The notes under the pieces are model-generated. The model was given only the letters and a program-made list of their open reading frames with translations. It searched no databases and was not told where the DNA came from. A stretch of 64,000 nucleotides of DNA from Mycobacteriales bacterium (GTDB taxonomy: Bacteria; Actinomycetota; Actinomycetes; Mycobacteriales; SCTD01). Made by a program: the position numbers and the translations under genes. Below are positions 37,482 through 47,035 of this stretch, piece after piece. Where the stretch lies: NCBI GenBank assembly GCA_030697205.1, contig JAUYQP010000023.1, positions 1 through 64,000 on the forward strand. The letters run 5' to 3'. Each line of letters begins with the position of its first letter. The first letter of the stretch is position 1.

Positions 37482-39152
37482 GTGACCCTGCCCCCTCTCG
37501 ACCGCCGCACCTTCCTGCGCCGCTCGGCCTACGCCGGTCTGATCGTCGGGGCGGGTCCGCTCGCGACCCAGTCCTTCGGCGCGGCCCCCGCGACGACCGT
37601 GCTCGCCGACGGCGCGGTCTTCGCGAAGGTCCGGCCGCGCACCCTGAAGCAGGCGCAGGCCCTCATGGCGTTCGACGACACCCACAAGGCCTTCGCCGAC
37701 GGCTCGATGGAGCTGCTGCTGTGGCCCGGTGACCGGACCCGCCTCGACAGGATCGGCGTCGACTACCAGGTCATCGCCTCGCAGCCGACCGGTCCGGCGC
37801 CGGGCCGCACGTCGGGCCTGCCGCTGCAGCCGGGCGAGCGCGCCACCGGCTACCGCCGGCTCGGCGACTACTACGCCGACATGCAGATGCTGGCCACCAA
37901 GTACCCCAAGCGGGCCCGCATGGTGAAGCTCGCCGAGCCGTCGCTCGAGGGTCGCGACATGTTCGCGATCGAGATCGCCGACGACCCCGTCAAAGCCGCC
38001 ACCGACGGCCGGCCCACGTTCTTCGTCGACGGCGTCCACCACGCCCGCGAGTGGCCCTCCAGCGAGTACTCCATCATGTTCGCCTTCGACCTGCTCGAGA
38101 GCTACGGCACGCAGGACCGCATCACGAAGCTGCTCAAGAAGATCCGCGTGGTGGTCGTGCCCGTGGTCAACCCCGACGGCTTCAACCACTCCCGCGAGGG
38201 CCTGACCGCGCCCGTCGCCAACGCCGCGACCGAGACCGCACTCGGCGTGCCGGGGCTCGACGCCTACTGGCGCAAGAACAAGCGCTCCTTCACCGGTGCG
38301 CTCTACGCCGCCGGCGAGGTCAACGGCTACCTCAACGCCGACGCTCACGGCACCGACCCCAACCGCAACTACCCCTTCTACTGGGGCGGCGAGGGCGGCG
38401 GCGCCGATCCGACCTCGCAGACCTACGGCGGCGCCGCGCCCTACGCCGAGCCCGAGGCCCGCAACATCTCCGGCTACATGAAGGCCCACCAGACCACGGC
38501 CTATCTCACCAACCACACGTCCGGCCAGCTGTGCATGCGGCCCTGGGGCTACACCTCCGACGACTCGCCCGACGGCGAGTTCCAGGAGGCCCTCGGCGAG
38601 AAGATGTGCGACCACCACGGCTACAAGAACCAGATCGGCCTGTCGCTCTACCCGACCGCGGGCACCAGCCGCGACTGGTCCTACGGCGCCCTGCGCACGA
38701 TCGTCTACACCTTCGAGCACAACCAGGAGTTCCACCCGGACTACGCCTCGGAGATCCCGAAGACCTACGCGCTCAACCGCCCGGCCTGGCTGATCCTCGC
38801 CGAGGCCGCAGCCGACCCGCGCAACCACGGCGTCATCACCGGCCGGGTCAACGGCGCCCCCAAGGGCGCCACGGTCACGCTGACCCGCTCCTTCAAGACC
38901 CCGACGGCGGTCGAGGTCGACGCGGGCACCGACGGTGGCGTGGCGGAGTCGATCAAGACGGTCACCACGGTGCGCTCCGACGGCACCTTCACCGTCCACG
39001 CCAACCCCTCGACCCGCCCGACGACGATCCAGGACGGCCGCGGCAAGGAGTTCTGGACCGTCACCGTGACCGCGCCCGGCCGCAAGAAGGTCGTCAAGAA
39101 GGTCTTCCTCGACAGGGGCACCAAGGTCGACCTCGGTCGCCTGTCGATCTAG
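37482..39152 (+). CDS. Tat-exported M14 zinc carboxypeptidase
   Basis: The 556-residue protein starts with a Tat signal (DRRTFLRRSAYAG). Its catalytic domain has zinc ligands His187 and Glu190 in GVHHAREW, the substrate-binding VNPDGF block and an NHTSGQLC segment. The likely catalytic Glu lies in IVYTFEHNQEF. A small Ig-like or regulatory domain follows (GVITGRVNGAPKGATVTLTR to the end), as in D/E-type carboxypeptidases. It starts at the GTG at 37482. It trims C-terminal residues from peptides outside the cell; the residue preference is not predictable. Confidence 0.9.
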   Translation: MTLPPLDRRTFLRRSAYAGLIVGAGPLATQSFGAAPATTVLADGAVFAKVRPRTLKQAQALMAFDDTHKAFADGSMELLLWPGDRTRLDRIGVDYQVIASQPTGPAPGRTSGLPLQPGERATGYRRLGDYYADMQMLATKYPKRARMVKLAEPSLEGRDMFAIEIADDPVKAATDGRPTFFVDGVHHAREWPSSEYSIMFAFDLLESYGTQDRITKLLKKIRVVVVPVVNPDGFNHSREGLTAPVANAATETALGVPGLDAYWRKNKRSFTGALYAAGEVNGYLNADAHGTDPNRNYPFYWGGEGGGADPTSQTYGGAAPYAEPEARNISGYMKAHQTTAYLTNHTSGQLCMRPWGYTSDDSPDGEFQEALGEKMCDHHGYKNQIGLSLYPTAGTSRDWSYGALRTIVYTFEHNQEFHPDYASEIPKTYALNRPAWLILAEAAADPRNHGVITGRVNGAPKGATVTLTRSFKTPTAVEVDAGTDGGVAESIKTVTTVRSDGTFTVHANPSTRPTTIQDGRGKEFWTVTVTAPGRKKVVKKVFLDRGTKVDLGRLSI

Positions 39153-39210
39153 CCCCCGTACGACGGGAACGCCCGCTCTCCACCGCTGCTCGTCAACCCC
39201 GGAGCCACCT

Positions 39211-42132
39211 GTGCGACGCACCCCCCTGACCCGTGCCCTGTCCCCGGCGCTCGCCCTGACCGGTGCGGCTGCCCTCGTCGGGGGCCTGCTCATCGCGACC
39301 GGCCCCGGCGCGGCCACCGCGACGGGCACGCGCCCTCCAGCGCCCGGTGAGCAGAGCGTCCGCGAGCTGCTGGCCGGCACCGACGGCTCCGTCGTACCCC
39401 GTATCGAGGGTGGTCGCGACAAGCTCATGGCGACCGCGCAGCTCGGTGCGGTGCACGGTCCGCCCGCGGGCAAGGCCGTCTCGGCCAAGCTCGGCGCCGC
39501 GGCCCAGGCAGCCGCGCTCCCCGTCGCCTCGAGCCCGTCGCTGTCGGGCACCTGGCGGGTGGGCCACGACGAGTTCCGCGCCGACGACCCGCGCTACTCG
39601 GTCGCGAGCCTCGGCTGGGAGGAGCTCGGCGGTCGCACCGTCGCGCTCGCCGTCGACCCGCGCGACAACACCGGCAACACCGTCTGGGCCGGCGCTGCCG
39701 GCGGTGGCGTGTGGCGCTCGACCGACGGTGGCGACAGCTGGACGCCGACCTTCGACGACCAGCCGTCGATGCCGATCGGGGCGCTCGCCCTGTCCCCGCG
39801 GACCGGCTGGGTCTACGCCGGCACCGGTGAGGCCAACACCAACGGCGACGGCCTGTCCGGCACCGGCATCTACCGCACCAAGGACGACGGCCGCACCTGG
39901 CAGCGGGTCGCCGCCAACCTCGGCGAGGCCTCGACGGTCTTCCACATCGCGATCTCCCGGCCGTCCGGCGCGACCGCCGACTCGGTCTTCGTCGCCACCA
40001 ACCAGGGCCTCTACGTCTCCACCGACGGCGGAGACAGCTACGCCGACGCGAAGCTGCCGACCAACGCGGCCGGCACTGCGCCCTACACCAAGACCCGCTT
40101 CGGCAACTTCGTCACCGACGTCCGGGTCAAGCCCGGCACTCCGATGCAGATCACCGCGGCCGTCGGCTGGCGTCGCGGCAAGCAGGCCAACGCGGCCGGC
40201 GACCCCGACAGTGAGGGCAACGGCCTCTACCGCTCCACCGAGGGTGGCCTGCCCGGCACCTGGACGCGCCTCGAGACCAACCTCGGCACCGCGACCGCGC
40301 CCGGCCTCACCGACGACCCGATCGGCCGCACCTCGCTGGCCTACGCCGAGGGCAACGGCCAGGACCCCGACATCCTGTGGGCGCTCGTGCAGGACGCCGG
40401 GCTGTTCCAGCAAGAGACCTACTTCCAGACCGCCATCCCGGTCCGTCCCACCGTCCTCGCGGGCATCTACCTGTCGCTCGACGACGGCGCGACCTTCACC
40501 CGCAAGGCCGACTCGTCGAACTTCGTGTCCTCCCCGGGGACCTCGATGATCGTGCTGACCGCGCTGCAGTCCGCGCCGGGCGTCCAGGCCTGGTACGACC
40601 AGTACATCGAGGTCGACCCGACCGACGCGAACCGCCTCATCGTCGGCCTCGAGGAGGTCTACTCCACGATCGGCAACCCTTACGTCCCGGGCGTTCCGGC
40701 GCAGTTCAAGACCATCAGCCGCTACTGGAACGCCTGCCTCGCCATCAACGTCGACTGCGAGGGCGTGCCCACCTATGAGGGCAAGACCGCGCACCCCGAC
40801 CAGCACACCGCTGCGTTCGCCAAGATCGGCGACAACGGCACCCGGCTCTACATCGGCAACGACGGCGGCGTCTTCGCGCAGAACGCCGACCCGCTCGGCG
40901 ACACCGCGAACCCGCTCGGCGGCTACGACAACCAGTCGTGGGAGTTCCAGAACGTCGGCTACACCACGTCCCAGCCGAACTACGCGGTCATCGGCGGAGA
41001 CGGCACGATCTACGCGGGCCAGCAGGACAACGGCACGCTCAAGGTCGAGCCCGGCAGTCGGACCGCGAACATGGTCCACGGCGGCGACGGCGTCGACGTC
41101 GCAGTCGACCCGGAGGACAGCAACATCGTCCATGCCGAGACCCAGAACGGCGCGTTCGTGTCGTCCACCAACGGTGGCGAGACCTTCTCCTCCCGCACGA
41201 CCAACATCACGAACCCGCTCTTCTACACGCCGTTCGAGATGGACCCGACCGACCCCGAGCACCTCGTCATCGGCGGGCGCCAGGTCGCGGAGAAGACCGA
41301 CGGCGCGGGCTCCGGTGCCTTCGCCGTGTCGTTCGACCTCGGCATGAACGCGCGGACCGGCTTCGTCAACCAGACGACCGCTCTCGACGTGCAAGGCTCG
41401 TCGGTCTACGCCGCCTTCTGCGGGGTCTGCGACATCATCACGCAGGGCAACAGCGACCCGTCGGCCTTCCAGAACGGCATCGCGACCAACGTCGCCCCCG
41501 GCTGCGAGCCCTCCCCCGGCTCGGCCGACTGCTGGTCGCTGAAGGCCGGCGCGGGTCTGCCGAACCGCTACATCACCGACGTCGAGATCGACCCGGCCGA
41601 CCCGAAGACCGTCTACGTCACCGTCGGCGGTTACGGCCGCCGCTGGCTGCTCCCGCGTGACAACGCCCCGGGCAACCGCGACGGCGCGATCTTCGTCTCC
41701 AAGGACGCGGGCGCGACCTTCACCAACCTCTCCGGCACGGGCGCCGGTCGGCTCCCGGACGTCCCCGCCAACGCGGTCGCCCTGCGAGACGGGCACGTCA
41801 TCGTCGGCAACGACGTCGGTGTCTTCACCGCTCCGGTGACCGGTGGCACCTGGGCCCGGCTCGGCGAGGGTCTGCCGAATGTCGCGACCTTCGACGTCAA
41901 CCTCGACCCGTTGGGCAAGAAGCTCGTCGCGGCCACCCACGGCCGCTCGGTCTGGGTCTACACCTTCGGTGCCGCGGCGGCCCGTCCGCCGGTCGTCGTC
42001 GCGCCGCGGCCCACTGCTCCGGGTGGCGGCGGTGCGCTGCCCGCGACCGGCGGGGTGCCGCTCGCGGTCTTCGGCCTCGTCCTGCTCGGCGCCGCTGTCG
42101 TCGTCCGCCGTCGGGTCACCGCCGCCGCCTGA
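39211..42132 (+). CDS. LPxTG-anchored surface protein with BNR/Asp-box repeats, copy 1
   Basis: The 973-residue exported protein is a beta-propeller with repeated Asp-box/BNR units (VWRSTDGGDSWTP, IYRTKDDGRTWQRV, LYVSTDGGDSYAD, FVSSTNGGETFSS). The C-terminus GGGGALPATGG followed by a hydrophobic helix and RRR is a sortase sorting signal, so it should be covalently bound to peptidoglycan. Propellers of this kind occur in sialidases and VPS10/xyloglucanase-like proteins, but no sialidase RIP/Arg triad was identified. It is clearly paralogous to the 43823-46915 product (shared QxWYxQxIExDP ... GLEEV). It starts at the GTG at 39211. Confidence 0.85.
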   Translation: MRRTPLTRALSPALALTGAAALVGGLLIATGPGAATATGTRPPAPGEQSVRELLAGTDGSVVPRIEGGRDKLMATAQLGAVHGPPAGKAVSAKLGAAAQAAALPVASSPSLSGTWRVGHDEFRADDPRYSVASLGWEELGGRTVALAVDPRDNTGNTVWAGAAGGGVWRSTDGGDSWTPTFDDQPSMPIGALALSPRTGWVYAGTGEANTNGDGLSGTGIYRTKDDGRTWQRVAANLGEASTVFHIAISRPSGATADSVFVATNQGLYVSTDGGDSYADAKLPTNAAGTAPYTKTRFGNFVTDVRVKPGTPMQITAAVGWRRGKQANAAGDPDSEGNGLYRSTEGGLPGTWTRLETNLGTATAPGLTDDPIGRTSLAYAEGNGQDPDILWALVQDAGLFQQETYFQTAIPVRPTVLAGIYLSLDDGATFTRKADSSNFVSSPGTSMIVLTALQSAPGVQAWYDQYIEVDPTDANRLIVGLEEVYSTIGNPYVPGVPAQFKTISRYWNACLAINVDCEGVPTYEGKTAHPDQHTAAFAKIGDNGTRLYIGNDGGVFAQNADPLGDTANPLGGYDNQSWEFQNVGYTTSQPNYAVIGGDGTIYAGQQDNGTLKVEPGSRTANMVHGGDGVDVAVDPEDSNIVHAETQNGAFVSSTNGGETFSSRTTNITNPLFYTPFEMDPTDPEHLVIGGRQVAEKTDGAGSGAFAVSFDLGMNARTGFVNQTTALDVQGSSVYAAFCGVCDIITQGNSDPSAFQNGIATNVAPGCEPSPGSADCWSLKAGAGLPNRYITDVEIDPADPKTVYVTVGGYGRRWLLPRDNAPGNRDGAIFVSKDAGATFTNLSGTGAGRLPDVPANAVALRDGHVIVGNDVGVFTAPVTGGTWARLGEGLPNVATFDVNLDPLGKKLVAATHGRSVWVYTFGAAAARPPVVVAPRPTAPGGGGALPATGGVPLAVFGLVLLGAAVVVRRRVTAAA

Positions 42133-42157
42133 GCCTCAGGCTGCTCGACCCGCCCGG

Positions 42158-42179
42158 TGGCGCCTCCGCGGAAGCGCCA
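42158..42179 (+). terminator. Weak hairpin after the BNR surface-protein gene
   Basis: TGGCGC and GCGCCA flank an inner CCGCGG, forming a GC hairpin 26 bp after the stop at 42132. No U-tract is present. Confidence 0.4.
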
Positions 42180-42291
42180 GCGGTCCAGGCGCTGAACCCC
42201 ACTGGGTACCGCGCGTCCTCACCCGACTCGACCCGCTCGCCCTCGCACCCGGCCCGGCACCCGACCCCGTCGTGACCGGCCGGGAGCCGCG

Positions 42292-43791
42292 TCAGGCGAC
42301 GGCGTAGGCCGAGAGCTCGGCGGCGAGGGCGGCGCCGACGCGGGCCTGCATGGCTGTGCCAGTCTCCAGGTGCTCCTCGGACAGGACCTCTCCCTCGGAG
42401 TGGACCCGGGAGACGAGCGCGCCGGCGGTGTAGGGAAGCACGACCGACACGAGCATGTCGGGGTGCGGGACCTCGTCCTCGAGCAGCTGGAGCAGCTCAG
42501 GCAGGCCGGCACCCGTGAGCGCGGACACCGTGACGAGGTGGCGCTCGGCGCGGGCCAGGCGAGACAGCACGAGCGGGTCAGCGATGTCGGCCTTGTTGAC
42601 GACGACGACCTCGGGAATGTCCTTCGCGCCGGGAACGTCGCAGAGCACGGCTCGCACGGCGGACAGCTGCGACTCGGGGTCCGGGTGCGAGCCGTCGACG
42701 ACGTGCAGCAGCAGGTCGGCGAAGGCGACCTCCTCGAGGGTGGACCGGAAGGCCTCGACGAGCTGGTGCGGCAGGTGCCGGACGAAACCGACCGTGTCGG
42801 TCATCGTGAACTCGCGCCCCGAGGGCGTGGTCGCGCGACGGACGGTCGGGTCAAGGGTGGCGAACAGCGCGTTCTCGACGAGCACGCCCGCGCCGGTGAG
42901 GCGGTTGAGCAGCGAGGACGTGCCGGCGTTGGTGTAGCCGACGATCGCGACCGACGGGACCTTGCCGCGCTCGCGCTCCTGGCGCTTGACGTCGCGGGCG
43001 GTCTTCATGAGCTTGATCTCGGCGGCCAGCTTGGACTTGCGGGAGCGGATCCGGCGGCGGTCCGTCTCGATCTTGGTCTCGCCGGGCCCGCGGGTGCCGA
43101 CACCGCCTGAACCCGACCCGCCGGCGCCGCCGCCCTGGCGCGACAGCGACTCACCCCAGCCGCGCAGGCGCGGCAGCATGTAGGTCATCTGCGCGAGCTC
43201 GACCTGCGCCTTGCCCTCTCGCGAGGTCGCGTGCTGGGCGAAGATGTCGAGGATCAGCCAGGTGCGATCGATGACCTTGACCTTGACGAGGTCCTCGAGC
43301 TGGCGCAGCTGGCCCGGGGTGAGCTCGCCGTCGCAGATGACGGTGTCCGCGCCGGTCGCGATGACCGCGTCGCGCAGCTCCTTGGCCTTGCCGGAGCCGA
43401 CGTAGGTCGCGGGGTCGGGCTTGTCGCGCCGCTGCATGAGCCCGTCGAGGACCTCGCAGCCGGCGGTCTCGGCGAGCGCGGCCAGCTCCTTCATGGAGTT
43501 CTCGGCGTCCTCGGCGGTCCCGGAGGTCCACACGCCGATGAGCACGGCCCGCTCGAGGCGCAGGGCGCGGTACTCGACCTCGGTGACGTCCTCGAGGTCC
43601 GTGCGGATCCCGGCGACGCGCCGCAGCGCGTTGCGCTCCTCGAGCTCGAAGCCCTCGCCCTCGATGTCGTGGAAGCCGTCACCGTCGGCAGGCGGCTCGA
43701 CACCGCGGTCCAGGCGGATCGCGTGGTCGGGGCCGGCGTCGGACGGGTGGTCGTACGACGTGTCAGGAGTCGGTGTGGTCATCGCGCCCAT
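42292..43791 (-). CDS. hflX: Ribosome-associated GTPase HflX, with altered P-loop
   Basis: HflX binds 50S subunits and splits stalled or hibernating ribosomes. The 499-residue protein has the N-terminal HflX domain (YVGSGKAKELRD; DGELTPGQLRQLED), the Gly-rich linker GGGAGGSGSGGVGTRGPGETKIE, coiled helices and a G domain (G3 DTVGF, G4 NKAD). The G1 loop reads GYTNAGTSS: codon 42921-42919 is ACG (Thr291) where AAG (Lys) is expected. That Lys contacts GTP phosphates, so nucleotide binding should be impaired unless this is a sequence error. An ATG nine bases downstream is an alternative start. Confidence 0.93.
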   Translation of the reverse strand: MGAMTTPTPDTSYDHPSDAGPDHAIRLDRGVEPPADGDGFHDIEGEGFELEERNALRRVAGIRTDLEDVTEVEYRALRLERAVLIGVWTSGTAEDAENSMKELAALAETAGCEVLDGLMQRRDKPDPATYVGSGKAKELRDAVIATGADTVICDGELTPGQLRQLEDLVKVKVIDRTWLILDIFAQHATSREGKAQVELAQMTYMLPRLRGWGESLSRQGGGAGGSGSGGVGTRGPGETKIETDRRRIRSRKSKLAAEIKLMKTARDVKRQERERGKVPSVAIVGYTNAGTSSLLNRLTGAGVLVENALFATLDPTVRRATTPSGREFTMTDTVGFVRHLPHQLVEAFRSTLEEVAFADLLLHVVDGSHPDPESQLSAVRAVLCDVPGAKDIPEVVVVNKADIADPLVLSRLARAERHLVTVSALTGAGLPELLQLLEDEVPHPDMLVSVVLPYTAGALVSRVHSEGEVLSEEHLETGTAMQARVGAALAAELSAYAVA

Positions 43792-43822
43792 CGTCCCACG
43801 TCGCGACGATGGGCGCGAACGA

Positions 43823-46800
43823 CTAACCCGCGGGCTGCCCCAGCCGACGGCGCAAGCCGACGGCGGTGGCGATCCCGAGCAGTCCGACCAGCGCGACCGT
43901 CACCGGCAGGCCGGTGGCGGGCAGCGCACCGCCGCCGGGGGCGCTCGGCGGCGGGGGCTGGACCACCGGCGGCGGCACCGTGGTGCCGGGGCCGAAGGTG
44001 AAGGAGTACATCCCGCGGCCGAACGTCGCGATGACGAGCTGGTCCGGGCGACCCGGCCAGTTCTTCACCGAGACCACCGGCGCGGCAGGCAGGCCGGGCG
44101 GTGCCGTCCACGTCGGCGACGTCGGACCGTCGGAGACGAACATCCCGACGTCGGTACCCACGATCAGCTGGCTGCCGCGGACCTCGATGGAGCGGGCCGG
44201 GACGTCCGGCAGGTTGCCGCTGACGTCGGTGAAGGAGCGCCCACCGTCGGTGGAGCGGTAGACGTGACCCTCACCGAAGTTGGGGTTGCGGTCGTTGAAC
44301 GAGCCCGGCGGCCACCACTGGCGGTTGGCGTAGCCGCCAAGGGAGACGTAGACCGTCTCGGGGTCGGCCGGGTCTGCCGCGATGCCAGTGATGTAGCGGT
44401 TCGGCAGGCCGCTCGCCGGCACGATCTGCCAGCCTGCGCTCGAGCCTTTCTCCGGCGGCTCGCTGCCGGCGACGTTGGTCGCGAGGCCGTTCTGGAAGAC
44501 CTGCCCGAGCTCGGGGTCCTTGTTGACGATGTCGCAGACCGAGCAGAAGCCGACGTACGCCGCATCGCCGTGCAGCTCGACGGCCGTCATCTGACGCCCG
44601 GTGATCTCCTCGTTGTCGAGGTTGAAGACCTGGACCCATTCGCCCGACGGTCCGCTGGTGCGCTCGACGATCTCCGGTCCGCCGGTGAGCAGGTGGTCTG
44701 CGTCGGTCGGGTCCATGACGAACGGGTTGGAGAACATCGGGTTGGTGACCGGCGGCGCGATCGTCGTGTAGGACCGGCCACCGTCCTGGGTCACGCGCAT
44801 GTCGGCCAGCGTCGTCTCGTTGTAGTAGACGTCGCTGTCGTCAGGGTCGATGGCGGCGAAGAAGCCGTCGCCACCGAAGGTCTCCACGACCCGGCCGTCG
44901 GGCCGGATGACCCCGGAGCCGTTGTCCTGCAGGCCGAAGGCCACGGTGCCGTCCTTGGCCGCGGAGGCATCGTAGGGCAGGAGGGTGTTGGCGTTGTAAC
45001 CCGCCTGGTTGCCGCGGCCCCACTCCTTGGTGAGGTCCTCCCCGACGCCGACGGACTGGGAGTAGGTGCCACCATCGTTGCCGACGACGAGCGTCACCCC
45101 GCCGTCCTCGCGCGGGATCCAGATCCCGGACTGCTGGTCCGGGTGGGTGGTGGTGTCACCGGACTCGGTCTGCTGGGTCGCGCAGACCGGCAGCGGGTTG
45201 TCGAGGAACGCGCAGGTGTCGTCGGAGAAGTAGGGCCCGATGACGCGGAACGACGCGGGCTCGACCGACTGCGTGAGGCCGTCCTGCGGGGTGCCCGGGA
45301 GGCGCGACTCCCAGACCTCCTCGAGGCCGAAGACGAGGCGGGTGGGGATGCCCGCCGCAGTCGCGGACGTGGGATCGGGCTCGATCCACTGGTTGTACCA
45401 GGACTGCACACCGGGGGCGTAGAGCAGCACCTGCGAGGTGCCGATCAGCGCCGACTCGGTGAGCGGCGCCTGCAGCTCCACCTCGTCGGCCATCCGCATC
45501 CACGACGTCCCGAAGTCGCTGGAGACGTAGATGCCGTTGAGCGCGGTGTTGTTGGGTGCAGCCGTGATCGGCGTGGTGTCGACGGCGTCAATGCCGGGGA
45601 CGCCACCGTTGAAGAGCACGGCGTCCTGCACGATCGCGTAGACGAAGTCGTGGTCCTGCAGCGGCCCGGTCGCGGCACCGAACTCCATGCGCCCGATCCG
45701 CTCCTGCGGCGCGAAGCCGATCGGGGTGGTGCCGTCGCCGCTCACGTCGAGCATGGCGAAGGTGCCGGGCGCGCCGGTGTCGGAGCGGTAGAGGCCGTTG
45801 GCCGGCGACTGCGGGGTGGTGGTGCCCGGGTAGGCCCGGCGGCCGGCACGGTAGCCGACGGCGGCGAGGACCTGCCCGCCGTCCTTGTCGAGACCGACAC
45901 CACCGGGCACCTTGATCTGCACGTCGGTGACCCAGTTGGCGTTCTGGCAGACATTGCCGACGCTGGTGTTGCCGGCGCAGTCCCCTGTCGGGAGGTTGAC
46001 GTTGACGTAGGTGCGGCCGGTGTCGGTCGAGCGGAACAGGCCCTGCGAGGTCGCGGCGTAGACGATCGTCGGGTTGCTCGGGTCGACCTCGATCTCGAAG
46101 CCCATGAGGCCGTCGGGGATGCCGGTCGACTGCTTCCAGGTGGTGCCGCTGTCGGTGCTGTAGAAGCCGCCGAGCCCGGTGTAGACGCTGCCGCCGCCGG
46201 AGGCCTCACCGGAGACCACGATGAGCGTGCCGTCCGCGGGCGTGCCCGCCGGGCTCCACGTCACGGCACCGACCGCCTGGTAGGGCAGCGAGTCACCGAC
46301 GGACCGCCAGGACTGCCCGACGTCGGTCGACACCCACACGCCACCGGTGCCCGGCGCGGAGAACAGCCGCTTGTTGACCGGGTCGTAGGTGTAGCTGTCG
46401 ATGCGACCTGCCTGGTCGGCCAGGCCGAGGCCCGCGACCGAGGGCGCGTCAGGGTCGTCGGCGATCAGCGGGGTCGTGCCGAGCTTGGCGAAGGTCCCTG
46501 TGACGCCGGTCGCCGCCTGCAGGGCCTGCTTGGCCTGGACGGCCGCCCGCAGCGCGCCCTGCGGCGTGACTCCCAGCGGACCCGCGGTGATGAGGTTGCG
46601 CTCCGCCTGCATCGCGGCGAGCTCGGCATAGGGCTCGGGCTGCTTGACCGGGCGGCAGGAGACCGCCCGGTCGGCGGAAGCCTGGTCGAGGCTGCTCAGC
46701 AGCTCCTCGAACGCAGCCCCTGCCGCCTTGCGCTCCTGGGCGCGCTCACCGGCGGTCTTCGTCGTGAGCGCAGTGCCGGCCGGGCACGTCACTGCGGGGG

Positions 46801-46915
46801 CGGCAGGCTCGGCGCTCATGAGCGTCGGGCCGGCAGCCGCCACGGGGGCGGCGACGGCACCCGCGAGGGCGACGACGAGGAGAGCGCGGCGACCCCGCGC
46901 AGAGGAACGGACCAT
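43823..46915 (-). CDS. LPxTG-anchored surface protein with BNR/Asp-box repeats, copy 2
   Basis: The 1030-residue exported protein has a signal peptide, a Cys-containing N-terminal helical part, and propeller repeats (VWVSTDVGQSWRS, FYSTDSGTTWKQS, LFRSTDTGRTYVN, VYRSTDGGRSFTD). The C-terminus GGGALPATG plus TM and RRR is a sortase signal. Sequence blocks and order match the 39211-42132 protein, so the two arose by duplication and now flank hflX. The catalytic role is unknown. It is convergent with nothing: hflX lies upstream on the same strand and ends elsewhere. Confidence 0.85.
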   Translation of the reverse strand: MVRSSARGRRALLVVALAGAVAAPVAAAGPTLMSAEPAAPAVTCPAGTALTTKTAGERAQERKAAGAAFEELLSSLDQASADRAVSCRPVKQPEPYAELAAMQAERNLITAGPLGVTPQGALRAAVQAKQALQAATGVTGTFAKLGTTPLIADDPDAPSVAGLGLADQAGRIDSYTYDPVNKRLFSAPGTGGVWVSTDVGQSWRSVGDSLPYQAVGAVTWSPAGTPADGTLIVVSGEASGGGSVYTGLGGFYSTDSGTTWKQSTGIPDGLMGFEIEVDPSNPTIVYAATSQGLFRSTDTGRTYVNVNLPTGDCAGNTSVGNVCQNANWVTDVQIKVPGGVGLDKDGGQVLAAVGYRAGRRAYPGTTTPQSPANGLYRSDTGAPGTFAMLDVSGDGTTPIGFAPQERIGRMEFGAATGPLQDHDFVYAIVQDAVLFNGGVPGIDAVDTTPITAAPNNTALNGIYVSSDFGTSWMRMADEVELQAPLTESALIGTSQVLLYAPGVQSWYNQWIEPDPTSATAAGIPTRLVFGLEEVWESRLPGTPQDGLTQSVEPASFRVIGPYFSDDTCAFLDNPLPVCATQQTESGDTTTHPDQQSGIWIPREDGGVTLVVGNDGGTYSQSVGVGEDLTKEWGRGNQAGYNANTLLPYDASAAKDGTVAFGLQDNGSGVIRPDGRVVETFGGDGFFAAIDPDDSDVYYNETTLADMRVTQDGGRSYTTIAPPVTNPMFSNPFVMDPTDADHLLTGGPEIVERTSGPSGEWVQVFNLDNEEITGRQMTAVELHGDAAYVGFCSVCDIVNKDPELGQVFQNGLATNVAGSEPPEKGSSAGWQIVPASGLPNRYITGIAADPADPETVYVSLGGYANRQWWPPGSFNDRNPNFGEGHVYRSTDGGRSFTDVSGNLPDVPARSIEVRGSQLIVGTDVGMFVSDGPTSPTWTAPPGLPAAPVVSVKNWPGRPDQLVIATFGRGMYSFTFGPGTTVPPPVVQPPPPSAPGGGALPATGLPVTVALVGLLGIATAVGLRRRLGQPAG

Positions 46916-47035
46916 GGTGACCTCCGGGTAAGAGGGCCCAGCCTGCCACGAACACTGCTCGCGGGCCTTCCAGCCACGCTGCTGTGACGCTCGCGGTACA
47001 CCGCGCGTTCACCCTCGTCGCGCACCCTTGACGGC

